Assembly (NCBI GenBank): GCA_043773745.1
Contig: JAYVEV010000033.1
Coordinates: 1 to 64,000, forward strand
Source of the DNA: UKL13-2 sp043773745
GTDB taxonomy: Bacteria > Pseudomonadota > Gammaproteobacteria > Burkholderiales > Usitatibacteraceae
Direction of reading: 5' to 3'
DNA: 64,000 bases
Below, in pieces: positions 16,856 through 25,741 of the stretch. Each line of letters starts with the position of its first letter. Within the stretch, counting starts at the first letter, position 1. The notes under the pieces were generated by a model. That model was given only the letters and a program-made list of their open reading frames with translations, did no database searches and was not told the origin of the DNA. A program made the translations under genes and the position numbers.

Positions 16856-17175
16856 AGTTGAGATATACAGAATATAGGCATAGCCAAGAGTGAATAATTT
16901 TACTTCTTAGTAAAAACTTCCGTGAAGTTTAGCAGCAATTATTTTATCGCCGTCGATCGTAAATTTCGCACACCTAGCGCGTTTCCTCAGCATGCATTGA
17001 TGGGTGGTGGGAGGCCTGCTATAATATATAGGCAGCTTTTGTTCCAGTCTCCCTCGCTGCGTCATTTATAACTCGCCCACTGCGTTTCTTTTAAGCTGAG
17101 AAATGTGGGCACCACCCCTCGCACCTAGACTGGCGCGACAATTCGCGACAGGTTCGATTCTATCGAAAGCTCCAA
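16856..17175. other. intergenic region with the rhlE promoter and long leader
   Basis: No gene is seen in these 320 bases between the divergent kinase and rhlE genes. The kinase-proximal half is AT-rich and may hold the kinase promoter. The rhlE-proximal part holds a near-consensus promoter (separate entry) and a leader of roughly 145 bases. Confidence 0.6.
16997..17025 (+). promoter_or_regulatory. sigma-70 promoter for rhlE
   Basis: TTGATG at 16997-17002 and an exact TATAAT at 17020-17025 are separated by 17 bases. Transcription would start near 17032, leaving an untranslated leader of about 145 bases before the rhlE ATG. Long leaders are common for cold-induced RNA helicase genes. Confidence 0.7.
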
Positions 17176-18645
17176 ATGTCTTTTTCCGCTCTCGGCTTAT
17201 CCGAGTCTATCGTTCGTGCTGTTTCCGAGCACGGCTATACCACCCCCACACCCATTCAATTGCAAGCCATTCCTGCCGTATTGAACGGTGGCGATTTATT
17301 AGCAGGTGCGCAAACCGGTACTGGCAAGACCGCCGGGTTCGTGCTGCCAATACTGCAACGCCTGACCGCTGGCAAGCCTGCCGCCGTCACTGGCAGCAAA
17401 CGCAAGGTGCGCGTGCTGGTCCTAACCCCCACCCGCGAACTCGCTGCACAGGTCGAAGAAAGCGTTCGCACTTATGGCAAATACACCGGCCTTAAATCAA
17501 CCGTCGTTTACGGCGGCGTTGGTATCAATCCGCAAATTTCCATCCTGCGCCAAGGTGTCGATATTCTGGTCGCCACACCGGGGCGTCTGCTCGATCACCA
17601 CCAACAGCGCACGGTCGATCTTTCGCAAGTCGAAATTCTGGTGCTTGATGAAGCCGATCGCATGCTGGATATGGGTTTTATTCACGATATTAAAAAAGTG
17701 CTGGCGGTGCTGCCCAAGCAGCGCCAGAACCTGCTCTTTTCTGCGACCTTCTCGGACGATATTAAAAAGCTCGCCGACAGCTTGCTCAATAATCCAGCCC
17801 TGATTGAAGTGGCGCGCCGTAACTCGACAGTGGAAATGATTCAACAAAAAGTGCACCCTGTTGATCGCGAAAAAAAACGCGAATTGCTGACGCATCTGAT
17901 TAAAGAAAATAACTGGCATCAGGTGCTGGTATTCACGCGCACCAAACATGGTGCCAATCGCCTCGCCGAGCAACTCAATAAATCCGACATCACCGCACTC
18001 GCAATTCACGGCAACAAGAGCCAGGCTGCGCGCACCAAAGCACTGGCGGAATTCAAAAAAGGTGATTTGCAAGTGCTGGTCGCTACCGATATTGCCGCCC
18101 GCGGCATTGATATTGACCAGCTGCCGCATGTGGTGAATTTTGAAATTCCGAATGTGCCAGAAGACTATGTGCATCGCATTGGCCGCACCGGTCGCGCGGG
18201 CGCCAGTGGCGAAGCGATTTCGCTGGTGTGCGTGGATGAGGTCAAAATGTTCCACGACATCGAGCGCCTGATTAAGCGCGAGGTCGAGAGCGTGGTGATT
18301 CCCGGCTTTGAGCCGGACCCCAATGCGAAGGCCCAGCCGATTCTGCTGCGCTCACCTGACCACCAGGGACGCGGCCGCGCAGGCCAGGGCCGTGGCGGAC
18401 AGGGGCAGGGGCAAGGAAGGGGACAAGGGAATGGTCAAGGCCAAGACGGACGCAGCAAGCCCGGCCAGCGCTCAGGTGGCGGCGGATCACCAACCGCATC
18501 ACAGGGCGGCAAGTCCAAAGACTCGCAAGCGCGCAGCACCTCAGCCAGCGGCGCTGGTCGAGGTGCAACCCCAACCGGCACCACGGCTCGCAAACCCGCG
18601 CCGTCCAGCCCTGCGTTGTTTCGCAAATCAGGGCGTGACCGGTAA
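17176..18645 (+). CDS. rhlE: DEAD-box ATP-dependent RNA helicase RhlE
   Basis: RNA-unwinding helicase of 489 residues acting on structured rRNA or mRNA, typically in ribosome assembly and cold adaptation. Motifs in order: Q motif (F3...PTPIQLQAIP), Walker A AQTGTGKT (45-52), PTRELA, TPGRLLD, DEAD within VLDEADRMLDMGF, SAT (LFSATFSDD), then the second RecA domain with ATDIAARGID and HRIGRTGRAG. After about residue 385 a low-complexity tail rich in Gly, Arg and Gln (GRGRAGQGRGGQGQ...) and then Ser/Thr/Pro gives an RGG-like RNA-binding tail of about 100 residues. The ATG at 17176 gives the standard family N-terminus. A very stable hairpin terminator follows the gene. Confidence 0.93.
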   Translation: MSFSALGLSESIVRAVSEHGYTTPTPIQLQAIPAVLNGGDLLAGAQTGTGKTAGFVLPILQRLTAGKPAAVTGSKRKVRVLVLTPTRELAAQVEESVRTYGKYTGLKSTVVYGGVGINPQISILRQGVDILVATPGRLLDHHQQRTVDLSQVEILVLDEADRMLDMGFIHDIKKVLAVLPKQRQNLLFSATFSDDIKKLADSLLNNPALIEVARRNSTVEMIQQKVHPVDREKKRELLTHLIKENNWHQVLVFTRTKHGANRLAEQLNKSDITALAIHGNKSQAARTKALAEFKKGDLQVLVATDIAARGIDIDQLPHVVNFEIPNVPEDYVHRIGRTGRAGASGEAISLVCVDEVKMFHDIERLIKREVESVVIPGFEPDPNAKAQPILLRSPDHQGRGRAGQGRGGQGQGQGRGQGNGQGQDGRSKPGQRSGGGGSPTASQGGKSKDSQARSTSASGAGRGATPTGTTARKPAPSSPALFRKSGRDR

Positions 18646-18720
18646 GTTTTGTGAATTCAGTTGCGTGCTGATGTTTCCAGCTCTGTTTCCACCGCTCGAC
18701 GCTTAATTTAGAAAAAATTA

Positions 18721-18791
18721 AACCCTAGCATTGGCGGGGTGTTTGAAGGCAAAAGGTGCCTCAAATACCACGCCAATGCTAGGGCTTTTTT
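18721..18791. terminator. long hairpin terminator between rhlE and ettA, copy 1 of a dispersed repeat
   Basis: CCCTAGCATTGGCG (18723-18736) pairs perfectly with CGCCAATGCTAGGG (18771-18784). Further pairing runs through GGT-TTTGA-GGCA to a small loop. A T-run follows on the plus side, and TTTAATTTTTT follows on the minus strand. It can end both rhlE and ettA transcription. A related half element lies at 57972-58013. Confidence 0.8.
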
Positions 18792-18819
18792 ATTTTTCTG
18801 CGGCCTTGCCTTAGTACAA

Positions 18820-20484
18820 TTATTTCAACGCCCTGTAACGAATCCGCTTCGGCCTTGCCGCTTCCTCACCCAAGCGACGACGTTTATCAAACTCGTATTC
18901 GTTGTAGTTGCCGTCGTAAAACACCCACTGCGAATCGCCTTCACAAGCCAGGATATGCGTGGCGATACGATCCAGGAACCAGCGATCATGCGAGACCACC
19001 ATGATCGAGCCGGCAAATTCCATCAATGCATCTTCGAGCGAGCGCAGGGTTTCGACGTCGAGATCGTTGGAGGGCTCATCGAGCAGCAGGACGTTACCGC
19101 CTTTGAGCAAGGTCTTGGCCATGTGCAGGCGACCACGCTCACCGCCGGAAAGTTTGCCGACCAGTTTTTGTTGATCGCCACCTTTGAAGTTGAAGCGACC
19201 CAGATAGGCGCGTGATTGCATTTCAAAACGGCCGACCTGCATGATGTCTGAGCCGCCCGAGATGGCCATCCACACGGTTTTATCATTGTCCAGCGAATCG
19301 CGTGATTGATCGACGAATGCCAGATTCACCGTCGGGCCCACCTTGATTTCACCACTGTCCTGTGTCTCTTGCCCGGCCAGCATACGGAACAGGGTTGATT
19401 TACCCGCACCGTTCGGACCGATGATGCCGACGATGGCACCAGGGGGCACTTTGAAGCTCAGATCATCAATCAACAGACGATCACCGTAGGCTTTCGAGAC
19501 GTTCTTGAATTCGATGACTTCATTGCCGAGACGCTCGCCGACAGGAATAAATATTTCCTGAGTTTCATTGCGCGTCTGGTATTCAAAACTGGATAGCTCC
19601 TCGAAGCGCGTCATGCGGGCCTTCGATTTTGCCATGCGCCCTTTGGGATTCTGACGCACCCATTCCAGCTCTTTCTTAAGCGCTTTTTGGCGCAAGGATT
19701 CGCCCGATTCTTCCTGGGCAAGTCGATCTTTTTTCTGATCCAGCCATGAGCTGTAATTGCCCTTCCACGGAATACCCGATCCGCGATCCAGTTCCAGAAT
19801 CCACTCGGCTGCATTGTCCAAGAAGTAACGATCATGGGTTACGGCCACAACGGTGCCGGGGAAATTTTGCAAAAACTGTTCCAGCCAGTCGACACTTTCC
19901 GCATCAAGATGGTTGGTCGGCTCGTCCAGCAGCAACATGTCAGGCTTTGACAGCAACAGGCGGCACAGCGCCACGCGGCGTTTTTCACCGCCGGATAAGT
20001 TGCCAATAATGGCTTCCCACGGCGGGATACGCAGCGCATCAGCGGCGATTTCCATTTGTACTTCCAGATTGTCGCCATCCGATGCGCCTATAACTGCTTC
20101 CAGCTCGGCCTGCTCGGAGGCCAGCTTGTCGAAATCAGCATCTGGCTCCGCATACTCGGCGTAAACCTGTTCGAGGCGCGATTTGGCCTGCAAAATACCG
20201 CCCACACCTTCTTCAACTGACTGGCGCACCGTATGTTCGGCATTGAGCTTGGGCTCTTGCTCCAGAAAGCCGATTTTCAGATTCGGCATCGGCGTGGCCT
20301 CGCCTTCAATATCTTTATCGAGCCCCGCCATGATCCGCAGCAAAGTCGATTTACCGGAGCCGTTGGTGCCCAATACGCCAATCTTGGCGCCCGGGAAGAA
20401 AGAGAGTGATATATCTTTGAGAATCTGGCGTTTGGGCGGAACAATCTTGCCCACGCGGTTCATGGTGTATACGTACTGTGCCAT
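18820..20484 (-). CDS. ettA: energy-dependent translational throttle protein EttA
   Basis: ABC-F ATPase of 554 residues that binds the ribosomal E site and gates the first elongation step according to ATP/ADP level. It is cytosolic and has no membrane domain. Two ABC cassettes are present: Walker A GTNGSGKSTLL (about 40) and GPNGAGKSTLF (about 360), with signatures LSGGEKRRVALCRLL and LSGGERGRLHMAKTLL. The Walker B motifs read LLLDEPTNHLD and LLLDEPSNDLD. The N-terminal MAQYVYTMNRVGKIVPPKRQILKDISLSFFPG and the arm insertion (DRGSGIPWKGNYSSWLDQKKDRL) are typical of EttA rather than Uup or YheS. Length matches the family. Confidence 0.96.
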   Translation of the reverse strand: MAQYVYTMNRVGKIVPPKRQILKDISLSFFPGAKIGVLGTNGSGKSTLLRIMAGLDKDIEGEATPMPNLKIGFLEQEPKLNAEHTVRQSVEEGVGGILQAKSRLEQVYAEYAEPDADFDKLASEQAELEAVIGASDGDNLEVQMEIAADALRIPPWEAIIGNLSGGEKRRVALCRLLLSKPDMLLLDEPTNHLDAESVDWLEQFLQNFPGTVVAVTHDRYFLDNAAEWILELDRGSGIPWKGNYSSWLDQKKDRLAQEESGESLRQKALKKELEWVRQNPKGRMAKSKARMTRFEELSSFEYQTRNETQEIFIPVGERLGNEVIEFKNVSKAYGDRLLIDDLSFKVPPGAIVGIIGPNGAGKSTLFRMLAGQETQDSGEIKVGPTVNLAFVDQSRDSLDNDKTVWMAISGGSDIMQVGRFEMQSRAYLGRFNFKGGDQQKLVGKLSGGERGRLHMAKTLLKGGNVLLLDEPSNDLDVETLRSLEDALMEFAGSIMVVSHDRWFLDRIATHILACEGDSQWVFYDGNYNEYEFDKRRRLGEEAARPKRIRYRALK

Positions 20485-20638
20485 AGGAGTGCCATCGGTT
20501 ATTACGGGAAGAGCCGAAGTTTACAGGACACAGAGGTGTTTTCGCATGATTTCATTGCTAATGTTTAATAGTAAAATCGTTACGTTGCATTGAAGACAGA
20601 TAGAAATATGGAATCAACCCCCCAGAGAGCGCCGCTGA

Positions 20639-21064
20639 ATGAGTAATGAAATACCCCTTGATATTGATGCCCTGCTCAAAGAGCTTGATATCGAGTGCCA
20701 TTTCCGGCAAAGCAAAATTCGCCAGTCTGCCAGCATGAAAGACGTGATGCAGCTAAAAGCCGTCAGCGCGCGCGGCGAAGTACTAAAGCGTGTTCACGAG
20801 ATTAACGGCCAGAAGGCGCTTGAAATCGCTGCGGAAAAACGCATGCGTGAGCTGCTGGACGGTCACTTGATGGATTTACGCGCCCAGCGTGATGTGCAAG
20901 CACTTGACGCGTTACGCGGACAGTTTTTGCACCGCGAGTGGACTTATCTGAAAGCAAGCTACCCCACCCTGCATCGCGAGGCCGAGACCGCTGCCGAAAA
21001 AATGCTGGCACGGCTTGAGCGCGAAACTGACGATAAACGCAAGCGCCTGCGCGGCAAGAGCTAG
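20639..21064 (+). CDS. hypothetical coiled-coil protein
   Basis: A 141-residue, highly charged protein with no signal peptide or membrane segment. Long stretches rich in Ala, Glu, Arg, Lys and Leu (about 30-85 and 110-141) predict helical, partly coiled-coil structure; the C-terminus ends in a basic run (DDKRKRLRGKS). I do not recognise a family. The ATG at 20639 has AGAGAG about a dozen bases upstream. It is divergent from ettA and precedes the ABC exporter genes by 136 bases. No functional link can be claimed. Confidence 0.65.
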   Translation: MSNEIPLDIDALLKELDIECHFRQSKIRQSASMKDVMQLKAVSARGEVLKRVHEINGQKALEIAAEKRMRELLDGHLMDLRAQRDVQALDALRGQFLHREWTYLKASYPTLHREAETAAEKMLARLERETDDKRKRLRGKS

Positions 21065-21200
21065 CAAGTTAGCGAGTCGCACGCCCCATTCGCGACAATT
21101 CGAAGCGTTTGGCGACGCGGAATTCACTATTTATCGTATGTATTGCCGCGACGATGGCGCCAACCGGTAAGGTTCGTCTATCGTAACAAGGGAGCGAAAA

Positions 21201-22160
21201 ATGCATCAAAATAGCAACGTCCAATCAGGTCCGTCCGGGCTGATCGCCACCGGTCTTGCCAAACAATATGGCAAGCGGATGGTCGTTAATAATGTCTCTA
21301 TCGCCGTCCAGCCCGGCGAAATCGTTGGTTTGTTGGGCCCGAATGGTGCCGGCAAAACGACTACTGTGTCGATGATTTGCGGGCTCGTCAAATCCGACCA
21401 GGGCGCAATCTCTATATCGGGCATCGATGCACAACAAAATAGCCATGCGGCCAAGCACCGCATCGGCCTAGTCCCGCAGGATATCGCACTCTATGAAACT
21501 CTTTCGGCGCTCCATAATCTCGAGTTGTTTGGTGCGCTATATGGCATGACGGGCACAGCCTTGAAAGACCGCGCGCATGCGGCGCTTGAGTTAGTCGGCC
21601 TTGCGGATCGGGCAAAAGATGCGCCCGCCACATTCTCGGGCGGTATGAAGCGTCGGCTCAATATTGCCGCCGCGCTGGTTCACGACCCGGATGTGCTAAT
21701 TCTCGATGAGCCGACGGTCGGCATTGATCCACAGAGCCGCAATGCGATTTTTGATAATCTTGAGGTGCTGAAAGCGCGCGGCAAGGCAATTATTTACACT
21801 ACCCACTACATGGAAGAAGCCGAGCGGCTTTGCGACCGTATCGTGATTATGGATCACGGCAAAGTCATTGCCAGCGATACCCTAGCGGGACTCTACACAC
21901 GCTTACCTGCATCGCAAACACTCGATATTGAAATCGATGGCCATCTTGATCTCGCCGCGGTGAAGCAGGTTGCAGGTGTCCGCGACGCAACGTTTGAAAA
22001 CATGCAGCTAAAGATTGCCCTCAACGATCTTTCGCGTGATGCAGCCACGGTTTTGGTATGGCTCAGCACACATGGATTAAAGGTTAATCGCGTCTCTTCC
22101 GGGCGCGCCAATCTAGAATCCTTATTTCTCTCGCTGACCGGCCGTCAATTGCGCGACTAG
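21201..22160 (+). CDS. ABC exporter ATP-binding protein
   Basis: ATPase subunit of an ABC-2 type exporter, 319 residues. Walker A GPNGAGKTT lies near residue 45, the Q-loop in GLVPQDIALYETLS, the signature FSGGMKRRLNIAAAL near 150, Walker B VLILDEPTVGIDPQ and the H-loop IIYTTHYMEEAE. The C-terminal 80 residues form the regulatory extension common to drug or polysaccharide exporters of the CcmA/NodI/DrrA type. GGGAG seven bases before the ATG supports the start. The permease gene starts 27 bases after its stop codon, so the pair forms one transport unit. Confidence 0.93.
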   Translation: MHQNSNVQSGPSGLIATGLAKQYGKRMVVNNVSIAVQPGEIVGLLGPNGAGKTTTVSMICGLVKSDQGAISISGIDAQQNSHAAKHRIGLVPQDIALYETLSALHNLELFGALYGMTGTALKDRAHAALELVGLADRAKDAPATFSGGMKRRLNIAAALVHDPDVLILDEPTVGIDPQSRNAIFDNLEVLKARGKAIIYTTHYMEEAERLCDRIVIMDHGKVIASDTLAGLYTRLPASQTLDIEIDGHLDLAAVKQVAGVRDATFENMQLKIALNDLSRDAATVLVWLSTHGLKVNRVSSGRANLESLFLSLTGRQLRD

Positions 22161-22187
22161 CCGATCATTCAATTGCCTAGGAAAACC

Positions 22188-23465
22188 ATGAACGCACTGA
22201 TTGCACTGATTCGCAAAGACCTGATTTTGTTTGTTTCAAATAAACGAGCCCTCATTATCACGCTGGCCGCACCGATCCTAATTGCGGCATTTTTTGGTAC
22301 TTTGTTTGCACCCGGATCGGATAAATTATCAAAGGTAACGGTTGCTGTCATCGACTTGGACCAGAGCCCACTTTCACAAAAAATTGTGGCGGCAATGACG
22401 GCTGATCCGGCACTCGCGGTGAGCACTCCCAGCGAGACCGAGGCCATCGCGCTGGTTCGCAAAGGCAAGTTGCGGGCGACTATTGTCTTACCAAAAGCCT
22501 TCGGGGCTAATGCAGGCAAAGCGTTTCTGGGTAGTGCAGGCGGCACTGACAAGCCACAAGTCACGATTCATTACGACCCATCACAAAGCATGGTGTTGGG
22601 ACTGGTGCGCGGCATCCTGGCTCAGCATGTCATGGAAGCGGTGTCGCAATCTGTTTTTAGCGCGGACAACGCGGCCATGGGAGAATTCCGCGCCGATATT
22701 GCGCAGAACACCGTCATGCCCCCAGCATTAAAGCGCGATTTGGGCAATATGTTCGACAGTATCGCCAAAGTGCAAACCAAATCTAATGGGAATACCGCCA
22801 ACGCGCCTAATTTCAGTATGCCCTTCAATATCAATACCAGCGAGGTCACTTCGGGCATCGATAAAAAATACAATAGTTACGCTCAGTCATTTGCTGGGAT
22901 GAGTGTGCAGTTCATTTTGTTCATGGGCGTTGATTTTGGGGTCGGTCTGCTGCTGGCAAGACGCATGGGCTTGTGGAAACGCTTGCGAGCCGCCCCGGTT
23001 TCACGCCGCTTGCTACTAGGTAGCAGCATCCTCAGTTGCACGCTAATTGCGACGCTGGTGATGTGCGCCATTTACGCGGCAGCGCTGGCTTTTTTTGGCG
23101 TGCGCATTGAGGGCAGCATCGTGGGTTTTATCGGTGTGGTGTGGGCATTTGGGTTTTTGACCGCGACCTTTGGTTTACTCATTGCCGCTATTGGCAAAAC
23201 CCCGGAAGCCACCCGCGGCCTGTCGATATTGGCCACGCTATTGATGGTGATGCTGGGTGGCGCATGGGTGCCCAGCTTTGTGTTTCCTGAATGGTTGCAA
23301 ACCATCTCGCTGGGCGTGCCAACCCGCTGGGCTATTGATGGCCTTGCCGCCATGACATGGCGCGGGCTAGGCATGGAAGCTGCTGTTGCACCGATTGGCG
23401 TGATGCTGGGCTTTAGCGCGGTGTTTGCCATGATTGCGATCTGGCGCTTTGACTGGGAGGAGTGA
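22188..23465 (+). CDS. ABC-2 type exporter permease
   Basis: Membrane subunit partner of the preceding ATPase, 425 residues. One N-terminal helix (about 18-40) is followed by a large extracytoplasmic domain (about 45-245). Five more helices follow in the C-terminal half, the usual topology of YhiP/YbhR-type ABC-2 permeases. The ATG at 22188 has AGGA eight bases upstream, better than an in-frame TTG at 22173. It probably exports a drug or hydrophobic compound. The extracytoplasmic domain includes an Asn/Gly-rich stretch (TKSNGNTANAPNFSMPFNIN). Confidence 0.9.
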   Translation: MNALIALIRKDLILFVSNKRALIITLAAPILIAAFFGTLFAPGSDKLSKVTVAVIDLDQSPLSQKIVAAMTADPALAVSTPSETEAIALVRKGKLRATIVLPKAFGANAGKAFLGSAGGTDKPQVTIHYDPSQSMVLGLVRGILAQHVMEAVSQSVFSADNAAMGEFRADIAQNTVMPPALKRDLGNMFDSIAKVQTKSNGNTANAPNFSMPFNINTSEVTSGIDKKYNSYAQSFAGMSVQFILFMGVDFGVGLLLARRMGLWKRLRAAPVSRRLLLGSSILSCTLIATLVMCAIYAAALAFFGVRIEGSIVGFIGVVWAFGFLTATFGLLIAAIGKTPEATRGLSILATLLMVMLGGAWVPSFVFPEWLQTISLGVPTRWAIDGLAAMTWRGLGMEAAVAPIGVMLGFSAVFAMIAIWRFDWEE

Positions 23466-23545
23466 ATCCATCGGGGATGAAAGAGCGTAAGTAAAACCAA
23501 GTAAAATCATTTCTCATTTCTCTTTGATCAAAAAGTCATATATCC

Positions 23546-23875
23546 ATGAATAACGCTTGGTATTTTTTAACGGGTGCCATTTTTTTTGAAGTCGCGGGCA
23601 CCACCTGCATGAAGCTTTCAAAAGGCTTTACGGCACTGACTCCCAGCGTGCTCATGTTTGCTTTTTACGCCTGTGCATTCTGGCTCAATACCAACGCCGT
23701 CAAGGTGATCGAGTTAAGCGTGGCTTATGCGATCTGGTCCGGCGTGGGTACGGCCCTAACCGCAGCGATTGGCATACTGTATTTCAAAGAGCCTGCGACC
23801 ACGGTTAAGTTGGTCTCTGTCTCATTGATTGTGATTGGCGTGATGGGTTTGCACTCGGCCTCACTGGCGAAGTAG
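23546..23875 (+). CDS. small multidrug resistance (SMR) family transporter
   Basis: A 109-residue inner-membrane protein with four helices. The essential membrane Glu appears in FFEVAGTTCMKLS (residue 15, matching Glu14 of EmrE), and the helix-3 pattern AYAIWSGVGTA carries the conserved Trp-Ser-Gly. It resembles the EmrE/QacE drug-exporting branch more than Gdx (SugE), which usually has a WMGIG-type variant in that helix. It likely exchanges protons for quaternary cations or polyaromatic cations as a dimer. No obvious ribosome site is seen. It is convergent with the alpha/beta hydrolase gene. Confidence 0.92.
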   Translation: MNNAWYFLTGAIFFEVAGTTCMKLSKGFTALTPSVLMFAFYACAFWLNTNAVKVIELSVAYAIWSGVGTALTAAIGILYFKEPATTVKLVSVSLIVIGVMGLHSASLAK

Positions 23876-23895
23876 GCAACTGCGCTTTGCAGGTG

Positions 23896-24747
23896 TTAGC
23901 CGACCCGTAAAAAATCTTTAACAGCGGCCAGTTGTGCAGCATCCTGGAACATCGGTGCATGCCCCACACCGACGAATTCCACACCTTGAACATTGGGCTT
24001 GGCACACATCGCCTCATAGGTAGATTTTAATAGCAAATCCGAGTCCGCGCCGCGCGTGACCAGCGTCGGGCAGGTAATCACATTCCAATAGGGCGAGAGA
24101 TCAACATCGACAATCGGTGCCAAACTAAATGCTTCGCCAAGGCCGGGGTCGTAGCGAAACTCAAACTGGCCGCCGTCAATTTCTTTAAGTAACGGTATCG
24201 TAAGCGCACGCCACTGTTCATCGCTCAACGGTCCGAATGGGCTGACGGCACGCACCGCCGCGACAGCGGCATCAAGACTCGTAAACGGGGGCGATTTGCC
24301 GACATACATGCCAATTCGTTCAAGCGATGCTTTCGGAATAAATGAGCCGACATCGTTTAACACCAGCCGCGTAATCGGTGTATTGGGTTGTGCCGCCAGC
24401 AACATGCCGATGATGCCGCCCATGGAGGTGCCGAGCCAATGCAGGGAGCCAACCTCAGTGTCGATCTTGGTATGCGCAATTAAGGCATTCATATCGTTCA
24501 GATATTGCGGATAAGTGTAATCCGCCTTATTTTTTAACCACCCGCTTTCGCCACGACCCACCACATCAGGGCAGATCACGCGATATTGTCCACTCAAATG
24601 CGCGGCCAGCGTATCAAAGTCACGCCCGCAACGCGTCAGACCGTGTGCACAAATGAGCACCCGGGGGTTGTCGGCCTCACCCCATTCCGTGTAGTGAAGT
24701 GAATGAAAACCTGATGGCGATAAACCACGAAAAAAAGAGTGTTTCAT
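23896..24747 (-). CDS. alpha/beta hydrolase
   Basis: Alpha/beta-hydrolase fold enzyme, 283 residues from the ATG at 24747. The oxyanion/N-terminal strand is VLICAHGLTRCGRDFDTLA, the nucleophile elbow is HWLGTSMGGIIG (Ser in GTSMGG), and the catalytic His lies near the C-terminus in VGVGHAPMFQD. It most resembles the group of esterases/haloalkane-like hydrolases often annotated only as alpha/beta hydrolase. The frame is open upstream to 24915, into folD; AAGG precedes the 24747 start, while a second ATG at 24765 is also possible. It follows folD on the same strand by about 110 bases. Substrate unknown. Confidence 0.85.
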   Translation of the reverse strand: MKHSFFRGLSPSGFHSLHYTEWGEADNPRVLICAHGLTRCGRDFDTLAAHLSGQYRVICPDVVGRGESGWLKNKADYTYPQYLNDMNALIAHTKIDTEVGSLHWLGTSMGGIIGMLLAAQPNTPITRLVLNDVGSFIPKASLERIGMYVGKSPPFTSLDAAVAAVRAVSPFGPLSDEQWRALTIPLLKEIDGGQFEFRYDPGLGEAFSLAPIVDVDLSPYWNVITCPTLVTRGADSDLLLKSTYEAMCAKPNVQGVEFVGVGHAPMFQDAAQLAAVKDFLRVG

Positions 24748-24856
24748 ATTGCCTTGGATATCCATCCCCAATTCATGGAACGGTGTGATCTCATTTAAAT
24801 TCGTGAGCGGCAGCGTTATCGGCTGTCGCCCCGGACGTCGCAGTTTGAACTGAAAC

Positions 24857-25741
24857 CTACGCGAACATAGTTTCAGCTTGTGATTCAACCAGCCCTGCAC
24901 TGCGTTCGGCGGCACGCAGGGTATTGCCGAGCAGCATCGTAATTGTCATCGGACCCACCCCGCCCGGCACGGGTGTAATCAACGATGCCAGTTGACTCAC
25001 CGATTCAAAATCAACATCGCCTGTCAGCTTGCCATTGGGCAATCGGTTAATCCCTACATCAATGACTACCGCCCCGGGCTTCACCATGCCGCCGGTAATC
25101 ATATTGGCACGGCCCACCGCGGCAACCAGAATATCTGCATCGCGCGTGAATTTGGTCAGGTCTTTTGTTTTTGAGTGGCACACTGTCACCGTAGCCCCCG
25201 CTTTTAACAACAACATGGCCTGCGGCTTGCCCACAATATTTGAGCGTCCCACAATAACCGCATGCTGGCCTTCAATTTTGACGTTCTCATACTCAAGCAT
25301 TTTCATCACGCCCTGCGGCGTGCAGGGGGGGAACGGGCTTTCATCAATTACCAAAGCGCCCATGTTCGCGCAATGAAAGCCATCGACATCTTTGGCCGGA
25401 TCTATCGCCTCGATGACGGCCCTGTCATCAATATGGCTGGGTAAAGGCAGCTGCACCAATATGCCGTGAATAGTGGAGGCATTGTTTAGTTTGCCGACCC
25501 ACGACATCAGATCCGCCTGTGTAGTCGACACGGGCAAGGCATGGACTTCCGAATGCATGCCAATGGATACACATGCCTTTGCCTTGTTACGAACATAAAC
25601 TTGGGATGCAGCATCATCACCCACAATGACTACCGCCATTCCGGGCCGAATACCGTGCTCGACCAAGCGCTCGACGCGCAATTTATATTCAGCGCGGAAG
25701 AAGTCAGAAATTTTTTTGCCATCAATAATTTTAGCGGTCAT
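24857..25741 (-). CDS. folD: bifunctional methylenetetrahydrofolate dehydrogenase/methenyltetrahydrofolate cyclohydrolase
   Basis: FolD interconverts 5,10-methylene-, 5,10-methenyl- and 10-formyl-tetrahydrofolate with NADP. The protein has 294 residues from ATG 25741. The catalytic Tyr-Lys pair is in YVRNKAKAC (about 50-58), the second conserved motif is QLPLPSHID, and the NADP-binding signature is VGRSNIVGKPQA with the C-terminal PVPGGVGPMTITMLLGNT. Its start lies inside the last codons of the upstream 5-formyl-THF cyclo-ligase gene (11-base overlap), a sign of translational coupling between two folate one-carbon genes. A frame extension to 25813 exists but the family N-terminus MTAKIIDGKKI fixes the start. 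Confidence 0.96.
   Translation of the reverse strand: MTAKIIDGKKISDFFRAEYKLRVERLVEHGIRPGMAVVIVGDDAASQVYVRNKAKACVSIGMHSEVHALPVSTTQADLMSWVGKLNNASTIHGILVQLPLPSHIDDRAVIEAIDPAKDVDGFHCANMGALVIDESPFPPCTPQGVMKMLEYENVKIEGQHAVIVGRSNIVGKPQAMLLLKAGATVTVCHSKTKDLTKFTRDADILVAAVGRANMITGGMVKPGAVVIDVGINRLPNGKLTGDVDFESVSQLASLITPVPGGVGPMTITMLLGNTLRAAERSAGLVESQAETMFA

Noticed and set aside
17141..17172. tRNA-like T-arm (GGTTCGATTC) before rhlE
   Set aside because: The flanking bases do not form a T-stem, and no acceptor, D or anticodon arm can be built. It is probably leader sequence.
17497..18255. A 252-codon frame antisense to rhlE
   Set aside because: Shadow of a conserved helicase gene; His/Phe-rich composition and no recognisable domain.
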